From: Alkalidesulfovibrio alkalitolerans DSM 16529
Lineage (GTDB): Bacteria; Desulfobacterota; Desulfovibrionia; Desulfovibrionales; Desulfovibrionaceae
Reading direction: 5' to 3'
Assembly (NCBI RefSeq): GCF_000422245.1
Contig: NZ_ATHI01000031.1
Coordinates: forward strand, 186,001-250,000
DNA: 64,000 nucleotides
The position numbers were made by a program, and so were the translations under genes. A model generated the notes under the pieces. It was given only the letters and a program-made list of their open reading frames with translations. It ran no database searches and was not told where the DNA came from. Each line of letters begins with the position of its first letter. Positions within the stretch are counted from its first letter, which is position 1. Shown one piece after another: positions 54,749-63,872 of the stretch.

Positions 54749-57700
54749 ATGGCTAAAGCCAGCACAACGTCCGAGCCTTCCAAATCCAAGAAGGCCGAGA
54801 AGCAGTCTGCCGAGGATCTGAAGCAAAAGCTGGTGCTCACCGGCGCGGACATCGTCGCCATTGGCGAGGAGTCCGAACTGCTCGTGGGAGGCAAGAACTA
54901 CAACACGGCCATCATCAGCCAGGTGTCCGGCATCCGGGCTCCCCAGTTCAGGGCCATTTCCGCCCTGGCGTTCCACAAGGTCCTGGACGAGACGCGGGTC
55001 AACGCCTCGCATATCCGCTCCCTGGTCGATCATGAATACAACAGCACCGACTGGACGGACGCGGAGATCAACAAGGACCCCGAATATCTGAAGCACTTCG
55101 TGCGGACCGTGGCCAAGAAGGCCAAGACCGACGATTCCGTCAAGAAGGGTTCATCGATCCGTCTGCGCACCTTCGTCAACAACGTGGTCGAGGGCTTCGC
55201 GACCTCCCCTGAGGGCATCGACCAGTTGCGCAGGCGTTCCATTCTGGTCCAGGTGGCCATCCTTTCCGTCGATCTGCCCGAGGAAGTGGCCCAGGCCGTG
55301 CGCGAGGCCTACGCTTCGATCTGCAAGGAGGCGGCTCTCGAGGACGTTCCCGTGGCCGTGCGCTCCTCCGCGGCCGGCGAGGATTCCCGCAAAAAGGCCT
55401 TTGCCGGACTGCAGGACACCTATCTGAACATCGTTGGGGAGAAGATGTGCGTCGAGGCCTACCACTGGGACTGCGCCTCGGCCTACAACCTTCGTTCGAT
55501 GACGTACCGCCGCGAGGCCATCCTTGACGCCGTGGGCAAAGCCGAGGAGACCGGCGACGACTCCATCGCCGAGTTGGCCAAGAAAGAGTGGGCCATCGAG
55601 AACACCTCACTCTCGGTCTGTGTGATGCGGATGATCAATCCGGTCATTTCCGGCACCGCATTCTCGGCCGACACGGCCACGGGTTGCCGGGGCACCGACC
55701 GCAAGGAACTCGTCTCCATCGACGCCTCCTACGGCCTTGGCGAGGCCGTGGTGGGCGGCATGGTCACGCCCGACAAATTCTACGTCTGGCAGCGTGACGA
55801 CGGGGCCGAGGTCGTCATCCGCTTCATGGGCTACAAGGACAAGAAAATCGTCTACAGCCCGGGAGGCGGAACCGAGGTCGCCAAGGTCGACGATGACGAG
55901 GCCTACCGCTGGTCGCTTTCCCTGGCCCAGGCCGAGGAGGTCGCCAAGGGAGTGCGCGCCATCTCCAAGGCCTACGGCGGCATGATCATGGACACCGAGT
56001 TCTGTCTTGACGCCTCGTCGCGGTTGTGGTTCGTGCAGGCTAGGCCGGAAACGCGCTGGAACGAGGAGTTCGAGGACCACCCGCACACCATCTTCATGCG
56101 TCGTCTCGAAGTCGAATCCAAGGCCGCCAAGCGGGCCGAGGTCGTGCTCGAAGGCAACGGCGCCTCGCGCGGTGCGGGAGCGGGCACGGTCAAGTTCCTG
56201 CGCAGCGCCCTGGAACTGAACAAGATCAACAAGGGCGACATCCTGGCCGCCGAGCGCACCGACCCGGACATGGTGCCGGGCATGCGTATCGCCGGCGCCA
56301 TCATGGCCGACGTGGGCGGCGACACCTCGCACGCGGCCATCACCTCACGCGAACTCGGTATTCCGGCGGTCATCGGCATCCAGCGCTTGGAGATGCTGCG
56401 TTCACTGGACGGGCAGGAAGTCACGGTGGACGGCTCGCGCGGCAAGGTTTTCCGGGGCAAACTACCGTTGGTCGAGGTCGGTGGCGAACTCGACGTCTCC
56501 AAACTCCCCGCCACCAAGACCAAGGTCGGTCTGATTCTGGCCGACGTGGGCCAAGCCTTGTTCCTTTCGCGGCTGCGCGAAGTTCCCGATTTCGAGGTCG
56601 GCCTTTTGCGCGCTGAATTCATGCTCGGCAACATAGGCATCCACCCCATGGCGCTCGAGGCGTTCGACAACGGGACTCTCGAACATGTGGTGCGCAAGAA
56701 GCTGAAACAGCTTGACGCCCAATTGACCAAGGTGCTCAAGGAGCAGTTGCACGCGGGCATCATTTCCTTTTCCCTGAAACTCCGCAACTACGTGGGCCTG
56801 ATCACCGGCTTGACCGACGAGATGGAAGCCTTGGCCGAATCCGAGGGCGCACGGGGGACCGACGAGATACTGGCCATCCACCGAAAGCTGCGCGAGCTCG
56901 ACCGCAAACTCGACGAGCACGTGGCAATGGCCACCAACCACCTCGACGTACTCAAGACGTCCGTGGATCTTGAAACGCACGTGGCCGTGATTATGGGGTA
57001 CGACGAGCTTCTCGCGCCCGAGCCCGCGGATCAGGAGGCCATGGCTCGCCGCCTGGAGACCAAGGCCCGCGCCGACGAGATCGTGCAACGCATCAAGGGG
57101 CTGCCCATGGTGCGTGAGACTATTGAACGCATCACTGAACTGCGCAAGGACGTCGCCGTGAAGATCGGCTTGGCCGGCGACATGGAAGAGATTCGCACGC
57201 TTGAGGAGCGCATTCGCAAGCTCTTGATCTCCAAGGGGTTCCGCACCGGTCGCGAATACTACATCCAGATCCTCTCGCAGTCTTTGGCCGTCTTCGCCAT
57301 GGCTTTCTACGGCAAACCCATCATCTACCGCACCACGGACTTCAAGTCGAACGAGTACAAGAACCTCGTCGGCGGGTCGCTTTTCGAGCACCACGAGGAC
57401 AACCCCATGCTCGGCTATCGGGGCGTGTCGCGCAACATTCACGACTGGGAACTCGACGCCTTCAAGCTCGCGCGCGGGATCTTCGGCGGCAAGAACCTCC
57501 AGATCATGTTGCCTTTCGTGCGCACACTTGAGGAAGCACGCAGCATGAAGCGTTATCTCGAGCTCGTGCACAAGCTCAAGAGCGGACAGGACGGGCTGAA
57601 AGTCATCCTCATGTCCGAGATTCCTTCCAACGCCATCCTGGCCAAGGAGTTTCTCTCCGAGTTCGACGGCTTCTCCATCGGCTCCAACGACATGACCCAG

Positions 57701-58327
57701 ATGGTTCTGGCCACGGACCGTGATAACGCGAGCCTCAAGCACATCTATGACGAGGAAGATCCGGCGGTCGTCTGGGCCATCCTGGTGACCATCTTCACGG
57801 GTCAGAAGATGGGCAAGAAGGTGGGCTTCTGCGGCCAGGGCGTGTCCAACTCGGAGATCCTGCGCGGCCTGGTGTGCGTGGCGGGAATCGTTTCGGCTTC
57901 CGTGGTTCCCGATACCTACCAGCAGACCAAGATCGACATGGCGGCCGTTGAGGCCGAGAACATCCCGCTCTCCGAGCTCGGCGCTTGGCTCAAGAACAAG
58001 CACTTCGAGCGCCTGAAGAAGATCATGAACGACCACAACTACGGACACTTCCTGAAGAAATACCGCACTCCAGAGGACCTGCGCGAATGGTATGATGGTG
58101 AATTGACCCGTCTGGCCGAGCAGCTTCGCGAGAATCTGGAGACCAGCAAGGAATCGTTCTACCGCCAGGAGATGCTCTCCTTCCGGAACAGCTTCCACAA
58201 GCCGGTGATCTACGCTTCCTGGGACTGGGAGCAGACCGTGGCCGACGCTCTGCACCACGCCGGTTTTGCTAGCTACGAAGAGCAAGCCAATGCGCTGGAG
58301 ACGCAGCGCAAGCGCAGCGACTGGTAG
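54749..58327 (+). CDS. ppsA: Phosphoenolpyruvate synthase, long form
   Basis: A 1192-residue enzyme, about 400 longer than E. coli PpsA. It has an N-terminal Lys-rich tail, the ATP-grasp domain (about 60-430: V-A-V-R-S-S-A-A-G-E-D, S-Y-G-L-G-E-A-V-V-G-G), the phospho-His domain with H528 in G-G-D-T-S-H-A-A, a helical insert of about 250 residues (650-870), and the PEP-binding barrel with R-T-T-D-F-K, G-S-N-D-M-T-Q and C1028 in G-F-C-G-Q-G. The C-terminal 130 residues are an added helical segment. It makes PEP from pyruvate and ATP. AAGGAG precedes the ATG. With pyc it provides both anaplerotic and gluconeogenic routes from pyruvate. Confidence 0.9.
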   Translation: MAKASTTSEPSKSKKAEKQSAEDLKQKLVLTGADIVAIGEESELLVGGKNYNTAIISQVSGIRAPQFRAISALAFHKVLDETRVNASHIRSLVDHEYNSTDWTDAEINKDPEYLKHFVRTVAKKAKTDDSVKKGSSIRLRTFVNNVVEGFATSPEGIDQLRRRSILVQVAILSVDLPEEVAQAVREAYASICKEAALEDVPVAVRSSAAGEDSRKKAFAGLQDTYLNIVGEKMCVEAYHWDCASAYNLRSMTYRREAILDAVGKAEETGDDSIAELAKKEWAIENTSLSVCVMRMINPVISGTAFSADTATGCRGTDRKELVSIDASYGLGEAVVGGMVTPDKFYVWQRDDGAEVVIRFMGYKDKKIVYSPGGGTEVAKVDDDEAYRWSLSLAQAEEVAKGVRAISKAYGGMIMDTEFCLDASSRLWFVQARPETRWNEEFEDHPHTIFMRRLEVESKAAKRAEVVLEGNGASRGAGAGTVKFLRSALELNKINKGDILAAERTDPDMVPGMRIAGAIMADVGGDTSHAAITSRELGIPAVIGIQRLEMLRSLDGQEVTVDGSRGKVFRGKLPLVEVGGELDVSKLPATKTKVGLILADVGQALFLSRLREVPDFEVGLLRAEFMLGNIGIHPMALEAFDNGTLEHVVRKKLKQLDAQLTKVLKEQLHAGIISFSLKLRNYVGLITGLTDEMEALAESEGARGTDEILAIHRKLRELDRKLDEHVAMATNHLDVLKTSVDLETHVAVIMGYDELLAPEPADQEAMARRLETKARADEIVQRIKGLPMVRETIERITELRKDVAVKIGLAGDMEEIRTLEERIRKLLISKGFRTGREYYIQILSQSLAVFAMAFYGKPIIYRTTDFKSNEYKNLVGGSLFEHHEDNPMLGYRGVSRNIHDWELDAFKLARGIFGGKNLQIMLPFVRTLEEARSMKRYLELVHKLKSGQDGLKVILMSEIPSNAILAKEFLSEFDGFSIGSNDMTQMVLATDRDNASLKHIYDEEDPAVVWAILVTIFTGQKMGKKVGFCGQGVSNSEILRGLVCVAGIVSASVVPDTYQQTKIDMAAVEAENIPLSELGAWLKNKHFERLKKIMNDHNYGHFLKKYRTPEDLREWYDGELTRLAEQLRENLETSKESFYRQEMLSFRNSFHKPVIYASWDWEQTVADALHHAGFASYEEQANALETQRKRSDW

Positions 58328-58353
58328 CTGGCGCATCATACTTACGAAGACCG

Positions 58354-58389
58354 CGGGGCGGCTCCTTTCGGGGTCGCCCCGTTTTTTTT
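58354..58389 (+). terminator. Terminator of ppsA
   Basis: GC-rich 11 to 12-bp stem (GGGGCGGCTCC at 58355-58365 with GGGGTCGCCCC at 58370-58380, two G-U pairs) followed by eight T. Confidence 0.9.
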
Positions 58390-58417
58390 CGTTGTGGAAT
58401 CGAGGATATGGAAAAGG

Positions 58418-58447
58418 AAAGGGCCGCCCGTTGCCGGGCGGCCCTTT
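58418..58447 (-). terminator. Terminator of the M23 peptidase gene
   Basis: 13-bp perfect stem (AAAGGGCCGCCCG and complement) with loop TTGC; on the minus strand it is followed by a T-rich tract (TTTCCTTTTCC). Confidence 0.8.
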
Positions 58448-58469
58448 CGTATTCTGGTTGATATGGGAG

Positions 58470-59774
58470 CTACTGCCGCAGCTTGCTCGCGAAGTTGTTC
58501 TCGATCCATTGCGCGTCCCACCACTCGAAAGGCGTGACCGAAAGCCCGGAGACGAAGACCTCGAAGTGCAGGTGGTCGCCTCCGGCCATACCGGTCGCGC
58601 CGCTACGGCCGATGATCTGGCCGCGCTCGACTCGGTCGCCTTCGTGCACATCGATCTGGCTCAGGTGCGAGTAGAGGGTCATCAGACCCAGGCCATGGTC
58701 TATAACCACGGTTTTACCATAGATGCCGAAGAATTCCGCCAATACCACGACTCCAGTGTTGGCTGCGGGAATGGGGGCATTGGCCACGTCGGCGATGTCC
58801 ACGCCCAGGTGGACTTGGTGGTCGATGGTCTCGCCGTTGTACAGGTAGGTGCGGTGGTCTGCGAAACCTGCCATGGGCTTGCCTTCGGCGCGAATGAAGA
58901 CTTTATCCCACAATGGCGTCGCGGCGGATTTCTGTCCCAGATCACGCATCCGTTGCAGATTCTCCTCCCGTAATTGCCTGTTGACCTTGAGGAATAGTTC
59001 GAGTCTGCCTGGGGAAGCGGGAAACCGGTCCTCGAACTGATCCATCTTGCTGTCCAGAAATCGGTCGGAAATGGAGATCGTGTCGTGCCGAAACGTCCTG
59101 TCGTTGGCGTGGAAGGGGAGGGGGCGTTCGCGGATGTTTCCCGCCGGATCCTCAGCCAGAAGGACGGGGGAGAAGGCATTGCGCTCCATGAACCAGGGGA
59201 ACGCGAACAAGGCGGCATGCCGACCGTCGGGCAGATGGTAGCCGGGAAAAAAGAGATCGCCGACTACCACGCCGCTTCGGACGACTTCCTCATCGATGGT
59301 GTAGACCGCGAGTCCGGCGCCGCCTCGATTCAGGTTGTGGAACTGGCTTTCCAGGTTGATGACCGGACGTCGCGTGTCGAGGGACATTTCCCAGGTCGTG
59401 GCAATGGTGTTTCCGGCTCCGAAGTTGTAGTTGGAAGCGTCCGTTGCGGTGACTTCAAGAGTAAATGGCCCGTCTTTTATGGCGGCGTCGCCGATTTTTG
59501 CAGCGATTTTTGCGGAAATTCCGCCGTCGAATGACTCTTCGAGGATGACGATGCGTTGATTGTCCTGCACGATGACGATTCTCGCACGGCGCAGACCTGA
59601 GCCGGAATCGTTGAGCGCCACGGTGATTTCCCGGTCTCTGTTGATCGCTTGCGAGTCAAGCTCCACGCTGATTTGCGGAGGGGTGGTGTCCCGGAAATAG
59701 GTAACACCGAGGACCGCCGCCGCGCAGATGATCGCGATGCCAAGGCCGATTGACAAAAGCCGTGAAAACTTCAT
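58470..59774 (-). CDS. M23 family metallopeptidase, membrane-anchored
   Basis: A 434-residue protein with one N-terminal hydrophobic helix (about 6-26) and a large periplasmic part. The C-terminal LytM/M23 domain (about 315-420) has all zinc and catalytic signatures: H-L-G-V-D, Y-S-H-L-S and H-L-H-F-E. The middle region is beta-rich and opens with P-P-Q-I-S-V-E, like Ig-type spacers. It should cut peptidoglycan cross-links or regulate amidases. Start at 59774 fits the promoter at 59831-59858; a longer frame would begin inside that promoter. Confidence 0.9.
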   Translation of the reverse strand: MKFSRLLSIGLGIAIICAAAVLGVTYFRDTTPPQISVELDSQAINRDREITVALNDSGSGLRRARIVIVQDNQRIVILEESFDGGISAKIAAKIGDAAIKDGPFTLEVTATDASNYNFGAGNTIATTWEMSLDTRRPVINLESQFHNLNRGGAGLAVYTIDEEVVRSGVVVGDLFFPGYHLPDGRHAALFAFPWFMERNAFSPVLLAEDPAGNIRERPLPFHANDRTFRHDTISISDRFLDSKMDQFEDRFPASPGRLELFLKVNRQLREENLQRMRDLGQKSAATPLWDKVFIRAEGKPMAGFADHRTYLYNGETIDHQVHLGVDIADVANAPIPAANTGVVVLAEFFGIYGKTVVIDHGLGLMTLYSHLSQIDVHEGDRVERGQIIGRSGATGMAGGDHLHFEVFVSGLSVTPFEWWDAQWIENNFASKLRQ

Positions 59775-59830
59775 GTGATGTCCATTCTCGTCGTTGAGGT
59801 CTTGGCCGCTGCTCGGCCTGAACAGGTTGC

Positions 59831-59858
59831 AGAATAAAGGTTTTTGTCGTGTTGTCAA
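59831..59858 (-). promoter_or_regulatory. Promoter of the M23 peptidase gene
   Basis: Minus strand consensus TTGACA (59853-59858), 16-base spacer, TATTCT (59831-59836), about 55 bases before the start codon. Confidence 0.65.
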
Positions 59859-60070
59859 ACCCTGCTCCCATTCTGCCGCGATCCTAAGAAGTGGAACCGG
59901 GCAATTCGCATGGTGTTACGATTTGCATTTGTGTATGTCGTGATTGCATATTAATTTTGCTTGTGCATTGTGTCGCTTTTGCAGACTTCCTGCGCTGGAA
60001 AGCGGATGTTCAGCATTGGAAAAATGTTTTTCTGTTGACGAAATGGCTGGCGTTGGCGTACGGTCTGGTT

Positions 60071-60093
60071 ACTTGTATCACATTGTAACAAGT
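60071..60093. promoter_or_regulatory. Operator-like dyad upstream of the hydrogenase operon
   Basis: Arms ACTTGT (60071-60076) and ACAAGT (60088-60093) with a second inner match (CA...TG), 11 bases between arms. It begins seven bases after the candidate -10 element, so a bound protein would block transcription. The TTGT-N11-ACAA core has the general shape of CRP/FNR-family sites. Confidence 0.5.
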
Positions 60094-60289
60094 TCCGCGT
60101 CGCCGTCATCTCGCGGTTTTGGACGGGAGGCGCGGAAAAAACGTGGAATTCGGCAGGGCTTGAGGCTTTGGCCGAGTACTGCGTCGCCTGGGAGTTCTCC
60201 GGCCAGGGCTGCGGTTGGCGTCCGGCCGGTAATGTGTGGGTGTACAGGCAAAGGCTTTAGAGTGGTTTTTTGACCCTGGAGGTGTTCGA

Positions 60290-61246
60290 ATGAAAATTCA
60301 CGTGGGACACGGAGACACAAACGCCGAGGAGCGGCTGAACAAGAACGGCGTCTCCCGCCGTGACTTCATGAAGTTCTGCGCCACAGTCTCGGCAGTCCTC
60401 GGCCTTGGCGCGTCCGGCGCGTCCGAAGTGGCAGCCGCCCTGACCCAGAAACGTCGTCCCAGCGTCGTGTACCTGCATTTCGCGGAGTGCACGGGCTGTT
60501 CGGAATCGGTGCTGCGGGCCGTCGAGCCGATCATGATCGACGATCTCATCCTCGACACCATTTCCCTTGACTATCATGAAACTCTGATGGCCGCCGCCGG
60601 CGAAGCCGCCGAGGAAGCCCTTCACAAGGCCGTGCACGATCCGGCCGGTTTCGTGTGCGTCGTCGAGGGCGGAATTCCCACAGCTCAGAACGGCATCCAT
60701 GGCATGGTCGGCGGACACACCATGCTGTCCATGGCCAAAGACATCATCCCCAAGGCTCAGGCCACCATCGCCATCGGCAACTGCGCCAACTTCGGCGGCA
60801 TCCAGGCCGCGCGGCCCAACCCCACCCAGGCCATGGGCGTCAACGAGTGCCTGAAAGACCTCGGTGTGAGCGCCATCAACATCGCGGGCTGCCCGCCCCC
60901 GCCGCACAACTTCGTCGGCGCGGTGGTGCTCTACCTGCAAGGCAAGAAGATCGATCTGGACGAGTACAACCGTCCCCTGGCCTTCTACGGCGAGACCGTG
61001 CACGACAAGTGCGAGCGGCTGAAGTACTTCGACGAGGGCAAGTTCGCCCCATCCTTCGATTCCGAAGAGGCGCGCAAGGGCTACTGCCTCTACGAAGTCG
61101 GCTGCCGCGGTCCCTACACCTACAACAACTGTCCCACGGTCAAGTTCAACCAGACGAGTTGGCCGGTCGAGGCCGGGCACCCCTGCATCGGTTGCAGCGA
61201 GCCCAACTTCTGGGACACCATGACGCCGTTCTACGAGCCCATGTAG
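60290..61246 (+). CDS. hynB: Periplasmic [NiFe] hydrogenase small subunit
   Basis: A 318-residue protein. A twin-arginine signal (S-R-R-D-F-M-K-F, residues 22-29, then a hydrophobic stretch) exports the folded dimer. Cluster ligands include C-T-G-C-S-E-S (proximal), G-C-P-P-P-P, and C-R-G-P-Y...N-N-C-P...[10 protein letters not shown]. Three Fe-S clusters are expected. The ATG at 60290 has GGAGGTG upstream. It has no C-terminal membrane helix, so the enzyme is soluble and likely reduces cytochrome c3, as in Desulfovibrio. Confidence 0.94.
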   Translation: MKIHVGHGDTNAEERLNKNGVSRRDFMKFCATVSAVLGLGASGASEVAAALTQKRRPSVVYLHFAECTGCSESVLRAVEPIMIDDLILDTISLDYHETLMAAAGEAAEEALHKAVHDPAGFVCVVEGGIPTAQNGIHGMVGGHTMLSMAKDIIPKAQATIAIGNCANFGGIQAARPNPTQAMGVNECLKDLGVSAINIAGCPPPPHNFVGAVVLYLQGKKIDLDEYNRPLAFYGETVHDKCERLKYFDEGKFAPSFDSEEARKGYCLYEVGCRGPYTYNNCPTVKFNQTSWPVEAGHPCIGCSEPNFWDTMTPFYEPM

Positions 61247-61306
61247 GTTTTGGTGACAGGCGCGAAAGCACGTTAATCAGCCGTTTTCCCCAAGGGAGGA
61301 AATACA

Positions 61307-63010
61307 ATGTCCGGATGTAAAGCTCAGACGGCCCCGGGAGTGATGGCCACTCCCTTCGCCAAGAATTTCAGCGGCCCGGTCGTGGTTGACCCGGTCACCC
61401 GCATCGAAGGCCATTACCGCGTCGAAGTCGAAGTCGAGAAAGGATACGTCAAGAACGTCTGGACCTCGGCCCAGCTTTTCCGCGGCCTTGAGATCATCCT
61501 CAAGGGCCGTGATCCCCGCGATGCGCATCACTTCACCCAGCGCTCCTGCGGCGTGTGCACGAACGTGCACGCCGTCGCCTCCGTGCGCTGCGTGGACGAC
61601 GCCGTCAAGGTAACCATTCCCGAGAATGCCACCGTGCTGCGCAACCTCGTGCTCGCGCAGCAATTCCTGCATGACCACATCGTGCATTTCTATCACCTGC
61701 ACGCCCTCGACTGGGTGGATGTGACCTCCGCGCTCGGCGCCGATCCGGTCAAGGCTGCGAAGATCGCCAACGACATCTCGCCCCGCAAGACCACGGCCGC
61801 CGATCTCAAGGCCGTGCAGGACAAGCTGAAGGCCTTCGTGGCCTCCGGTCAGCTCGGCATTTTCACCAACGCCTACTTCCTGGGCGGGCACGATGCCTAC
61901 TACCTGCCGCCTGAGGTCAACCTCATCGCCACGGCCCACTACCTGGAGGCCCTACGCCTGCAGATCAAGGCCGCGCGCGCCATGGCCGTCTTCGGCGGCA
62001 AGAACCCCCACACCCAGTTCATGGTCGTGGGCGGCGTGACCTGTTACGACGCGCTGCGTCCCGAGCGCATCGAGGAGTTCCGGCAGCTCTTCCGTGAGAC
62101 CAAGAAGTTCATCGAGGAAGTCTACATTCCCGATCTGCTCGCCGTGGCCAGCTACTACAAGGACTGGGCCAGCATCGGCGGCACCACGAACTTCCTGTCC
62201 TGCGGCGAGTTCCCCACCGACGAGTACGATCTCAACTCCCGTTTCCTGCCCCCGGGCGTGATCATGAATCGCGACCTGGCCAACCCGCTGCCCTTCGACC
62301 AGCAGAAGATCGTGGAGCACGTGGCCCACTCCTGGTACAAGGGCACCGACGCCCTGCATCCCTGGCAGGGAGTCACCGAGCCCCAGTACACCAGCCTGGA
62401 CGACAAGGACCGTTACTCCTGGTTCAAGGCTCCCCGTTACGACGGCAAGGCCGTGGAAGTCGGGCCCCTGGCCCAGGTCCTGGTGGCTTACTCCAAGGGA
62501 CATCCGCAGTTCAAGGCTGCCGTCGATCTGGTCTTGGGCAAGCTGGGCGTGGGCCCCGCCGCCCTGTTCTCCACTCTGGGCCGTACCGCCGCGCGCGGCA
62601 TCCAGACTCTGGTCATCGCCCAGAAGATGGAGACCTGGATCGATCAGCTCGCCGCCAACGTGGCTGCCGGCAAGACCGACATCTACAAGGACTGGCAGAT
62701 GCCTGACGAAGCCTACGGCGTGGGCTGGGCGGACGTGCCGCGCGGCGCGCTCTCGCACTGGATTCACATCAAGGGCGGCAAGATCGAGAACTTCCAACTC
62801 GTGGTGCCCTCCACCTGGAACCTCGGTCCGCGGTGCGCCAACAACCAGCTCTCGGCCGTGGAAGAGGCCCTGATGGGCACCCCCATCGCTGATCCCAAGC
62901 GTCCGGTGGAAATCCTGCGTACCGTGCACTCCTATGATCCCTGCATCGCTTGTGGCGTGCACGTCATCGACTCCAAGACCAACGAGGTCCACAAGTTCCG
63001 CATCCTCTAA
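61307..63010 (+). CDS. hynA: Periplasmic [NiFe] hydrogenase large subunit
   Basis: A 567-residue catalytic subunit. The Ni-Fe ligands are C81 and C84 (R-S-C-G-V-C) and C546 and C549 (D-P-C-I-A-C-G-V-H). All four are cysteine codons, so this is the NiFe and not the NiFeSe type. After H552 there is a 15-residue tail (V-I-D-S-K... to the stop) that the maturation protease removes after nickel insertion. It has no signal of its own and is exported with the small subunit. GGAGG lies before the ATG. Confidence 0.95.
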   Translation: MSGCKAQTAPGVMATPFAKNFSGPVVVDPVTRIEGHYRVEVEVEKGYVKNVWTSAQLFRGLEIILKGRDPRDAHHFTQRSCGVCTNVHAVASVRCVDDAVKVTIPENATVLRNLVLAQQFLHDHIVHFYHLHALDWVDVTSALGADPVKAAKIANDISPRKTTAADLKAVQDKLKAFVASGQLGIFTNAYFLGGHDAYYLPPEVNLIATAHYLEALRLQIKAARAMAVFGGKNPHTQFMVVGGVTCYDALRPERIEEFRQLFRETKKFIEEVYIPDLLAVASYYKDWASIGGTTNFLSCGEFPTDEYDLNSRFLPPGVIMNRDLANPLPFDQQKIVEHVAHSWYKGTDALHPWQGVTEPQYTSLDDKDRYSWFKAPRYDGKAVEVGPLAQVLVAYSKGHPQFKAAVDLVLGKLGVGPAALFSTLGRTAARGIQTLVIAQKMETWIDQLAANVAAGKTDIYKDWQMPDEAYGVGWADVPRGALSHWIHIKGGKIENFQLVVPSTWNLGPRCANNQLSAVEEALMGTPIADPKRPVEILRTVHSYDPCIACGVHVIDSKTNEVHKFRIL

Positions 63011-63036
63011 GGGATCGGGAATCGAACCGCATCATG

Positions 63037-63071
63037 GGGAACCTGGCCCGCCGGGCCGGGTTCCCTTTTTT
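63037..63071 (+). terminator. Terminator-like hairpin inside the hydrogenase operon
   Basis: Stem GGGAACC/GGTTCCC plus GGCCC/GGGCC (63037-63065) followed by six T. It is placed between hynA and the protease gene with the next start only 32 bases away, so it probably acts as a partial terminator or attenuator that makes structural subunits more abundant than maturation proteins. Confidence 0.75.
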
Positions 63072-63102
63072 ACCCCCGCCGGGGAGTGTCGAGGGAGGGT
63101 GC

Positions 63103-63597
63103 ATGACGCAGGAGTCCAAACGTATTTTGGTTATGGGCGTTGGCAACATCCTGTGGACGGACGAGGGCCTTGGCGTCCGTATCGTGGAATGGCTCGAACG
63201 CAACTACGATTTTTCGGACAACGTCAGTCTCTATGACGGTGGCACGCTCGGCATGCGCCTCATGGACCCCATCATGAATTCGGATTTACTGATCGTCGTG
63301 GACGCGGTGCTCGGCGACGGCGAGCCGGGAGACGTCTATCGCCTGACCGGCGAGGACCTCAGAAAGAGTCTTGCCTTCAAGAATTCCATGCATCAAACTG
63401 ACTTGGTGGACACGCTGATCTACTGCGATATCGCCGGGCACAGGCCCGAGGCCGTGGTTATCGGCGTGGAACCCTACGATTTCCAGACCATGGCCGTTGA
63501 GGTGAGCGAGTGCATCGCAGCGAAGATGCCCGAGATTGCGTCCCGCGTGCTCGATGAGATCAAGACCGCCGGGGGCGAGTTCTCCCCGCGCGCCTGA
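63103..63597 (+). CDS. hynC: Hydrogenase maturation protease (HyaD/HynC type)
   Basis: A 164-residue endopeptidase: V-M-G-V-G-N-I-L-W-T-D-E-G-L-G-V (with the nickel-sensing Glu), D-A-V-L-G-D and a His in N-S-M-H-Q-T. It clips the 15-residue tail of HynA once Ni is bound. GAGGGAGGG precedes the ATG at 63103. The next gene, hypC, follows after 17 bases. Confidence 0.9.
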   Translation: MTQESKRILVMGVGNILWTDEGLGVRIVEWLERNYDFSDNVSLYDGGTLGMRLMDPIMNSDLLIVVDAVLGDGEPGDVYRLTGEDLRKSLAFKNSMHQTDLVDTLIYCDIAGHRPEAVVIGVEPYDFQTMAVEVSECIAAKMPEIASRVLDEIKTAGGEFSPRA

Positions 63598-63614
63598 ACG
63601 GTAAGGAGAAGATC

Positions 63615-63872
63615 ATGTGCCTGGCGATTCCCGTCCGCATCGAATCCATTGAGAACGGCGTGGCCGACTGCCGCGTCGGGGAAGGCGACACCTTCATCAA
63701 GGCGTCCCTCATGCTCACCGAAGGCGAGGCCAAAGTGGGCGACTACTTGATCGTCCACGCTGGGTTTGCCCTGCGTATTCTCGATCCGAAAGAAGCCGAG
63801 GAGAGTCTGCAGATCCTCCGTGAAATGGCTCGATCGGTCGAAGGTCAAGAGCATCTGGCCGACAAGTTCTAG
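63615..63872 (+). CDS. hypC: Hydrogenase assembly chaperone HypC
   Basis: An 85-residue protein starting M-C-L-A-I-P-V, where Cys2 binds the Fe(CN)2CO precursor with HypD, and containing G-D-Y-L-I-V-H-A-G-F-A. It delivers iron to the large subunit. AAGGAG precedes the ATG. Its TAG stop overlaps the stop of the convergent CBS gene in the sequence CTAG. Confidence 0.93.
   Translation: MCLAIPVRIESIENGVADCRVGEGDTFIKASLMLTEGEAKVGDYLIVHAGFALRILDPKEAEESLQILREMARSVEGQEHLADKF

Larger units (their letters stand above)
59775..60289. promoter_or_regulatory. 515-base divergent control region between the M23 peptidase and hynB
   Basis: No convincing gene. 59890-60100 is AT-rich for this genome. It contains the peptidase promoter (minus), a plus-strand promoter candidate TTGACG (60035-60040), 18 bases, TACGGT (60059-60064), and a 23-base dyad just after it. 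From 60094 to 60289 is a long leader before hynB, ending in the GGAGGTG ribosome site. A 109-codon frame at 59944-60273 looks accidental. Confidence 0.6.

Noticed and set aside
56462-58651. 729-codon open frame on the minus strand
   Set aside because: Antisense to ppsA and running through its terminator; no family motifs.
59944-60273. 109-codon open frame before hynB
   Set aside because: It covers the promoter and operator-like dyad, has no ribosome site and shows no domain.
61307-63010. [NiFeSe] hydrogenase
   Set aside because: The C-terminal metal motif has two ordinary cysteine codons and a cleavable tail, so it is the [NiFe] type.
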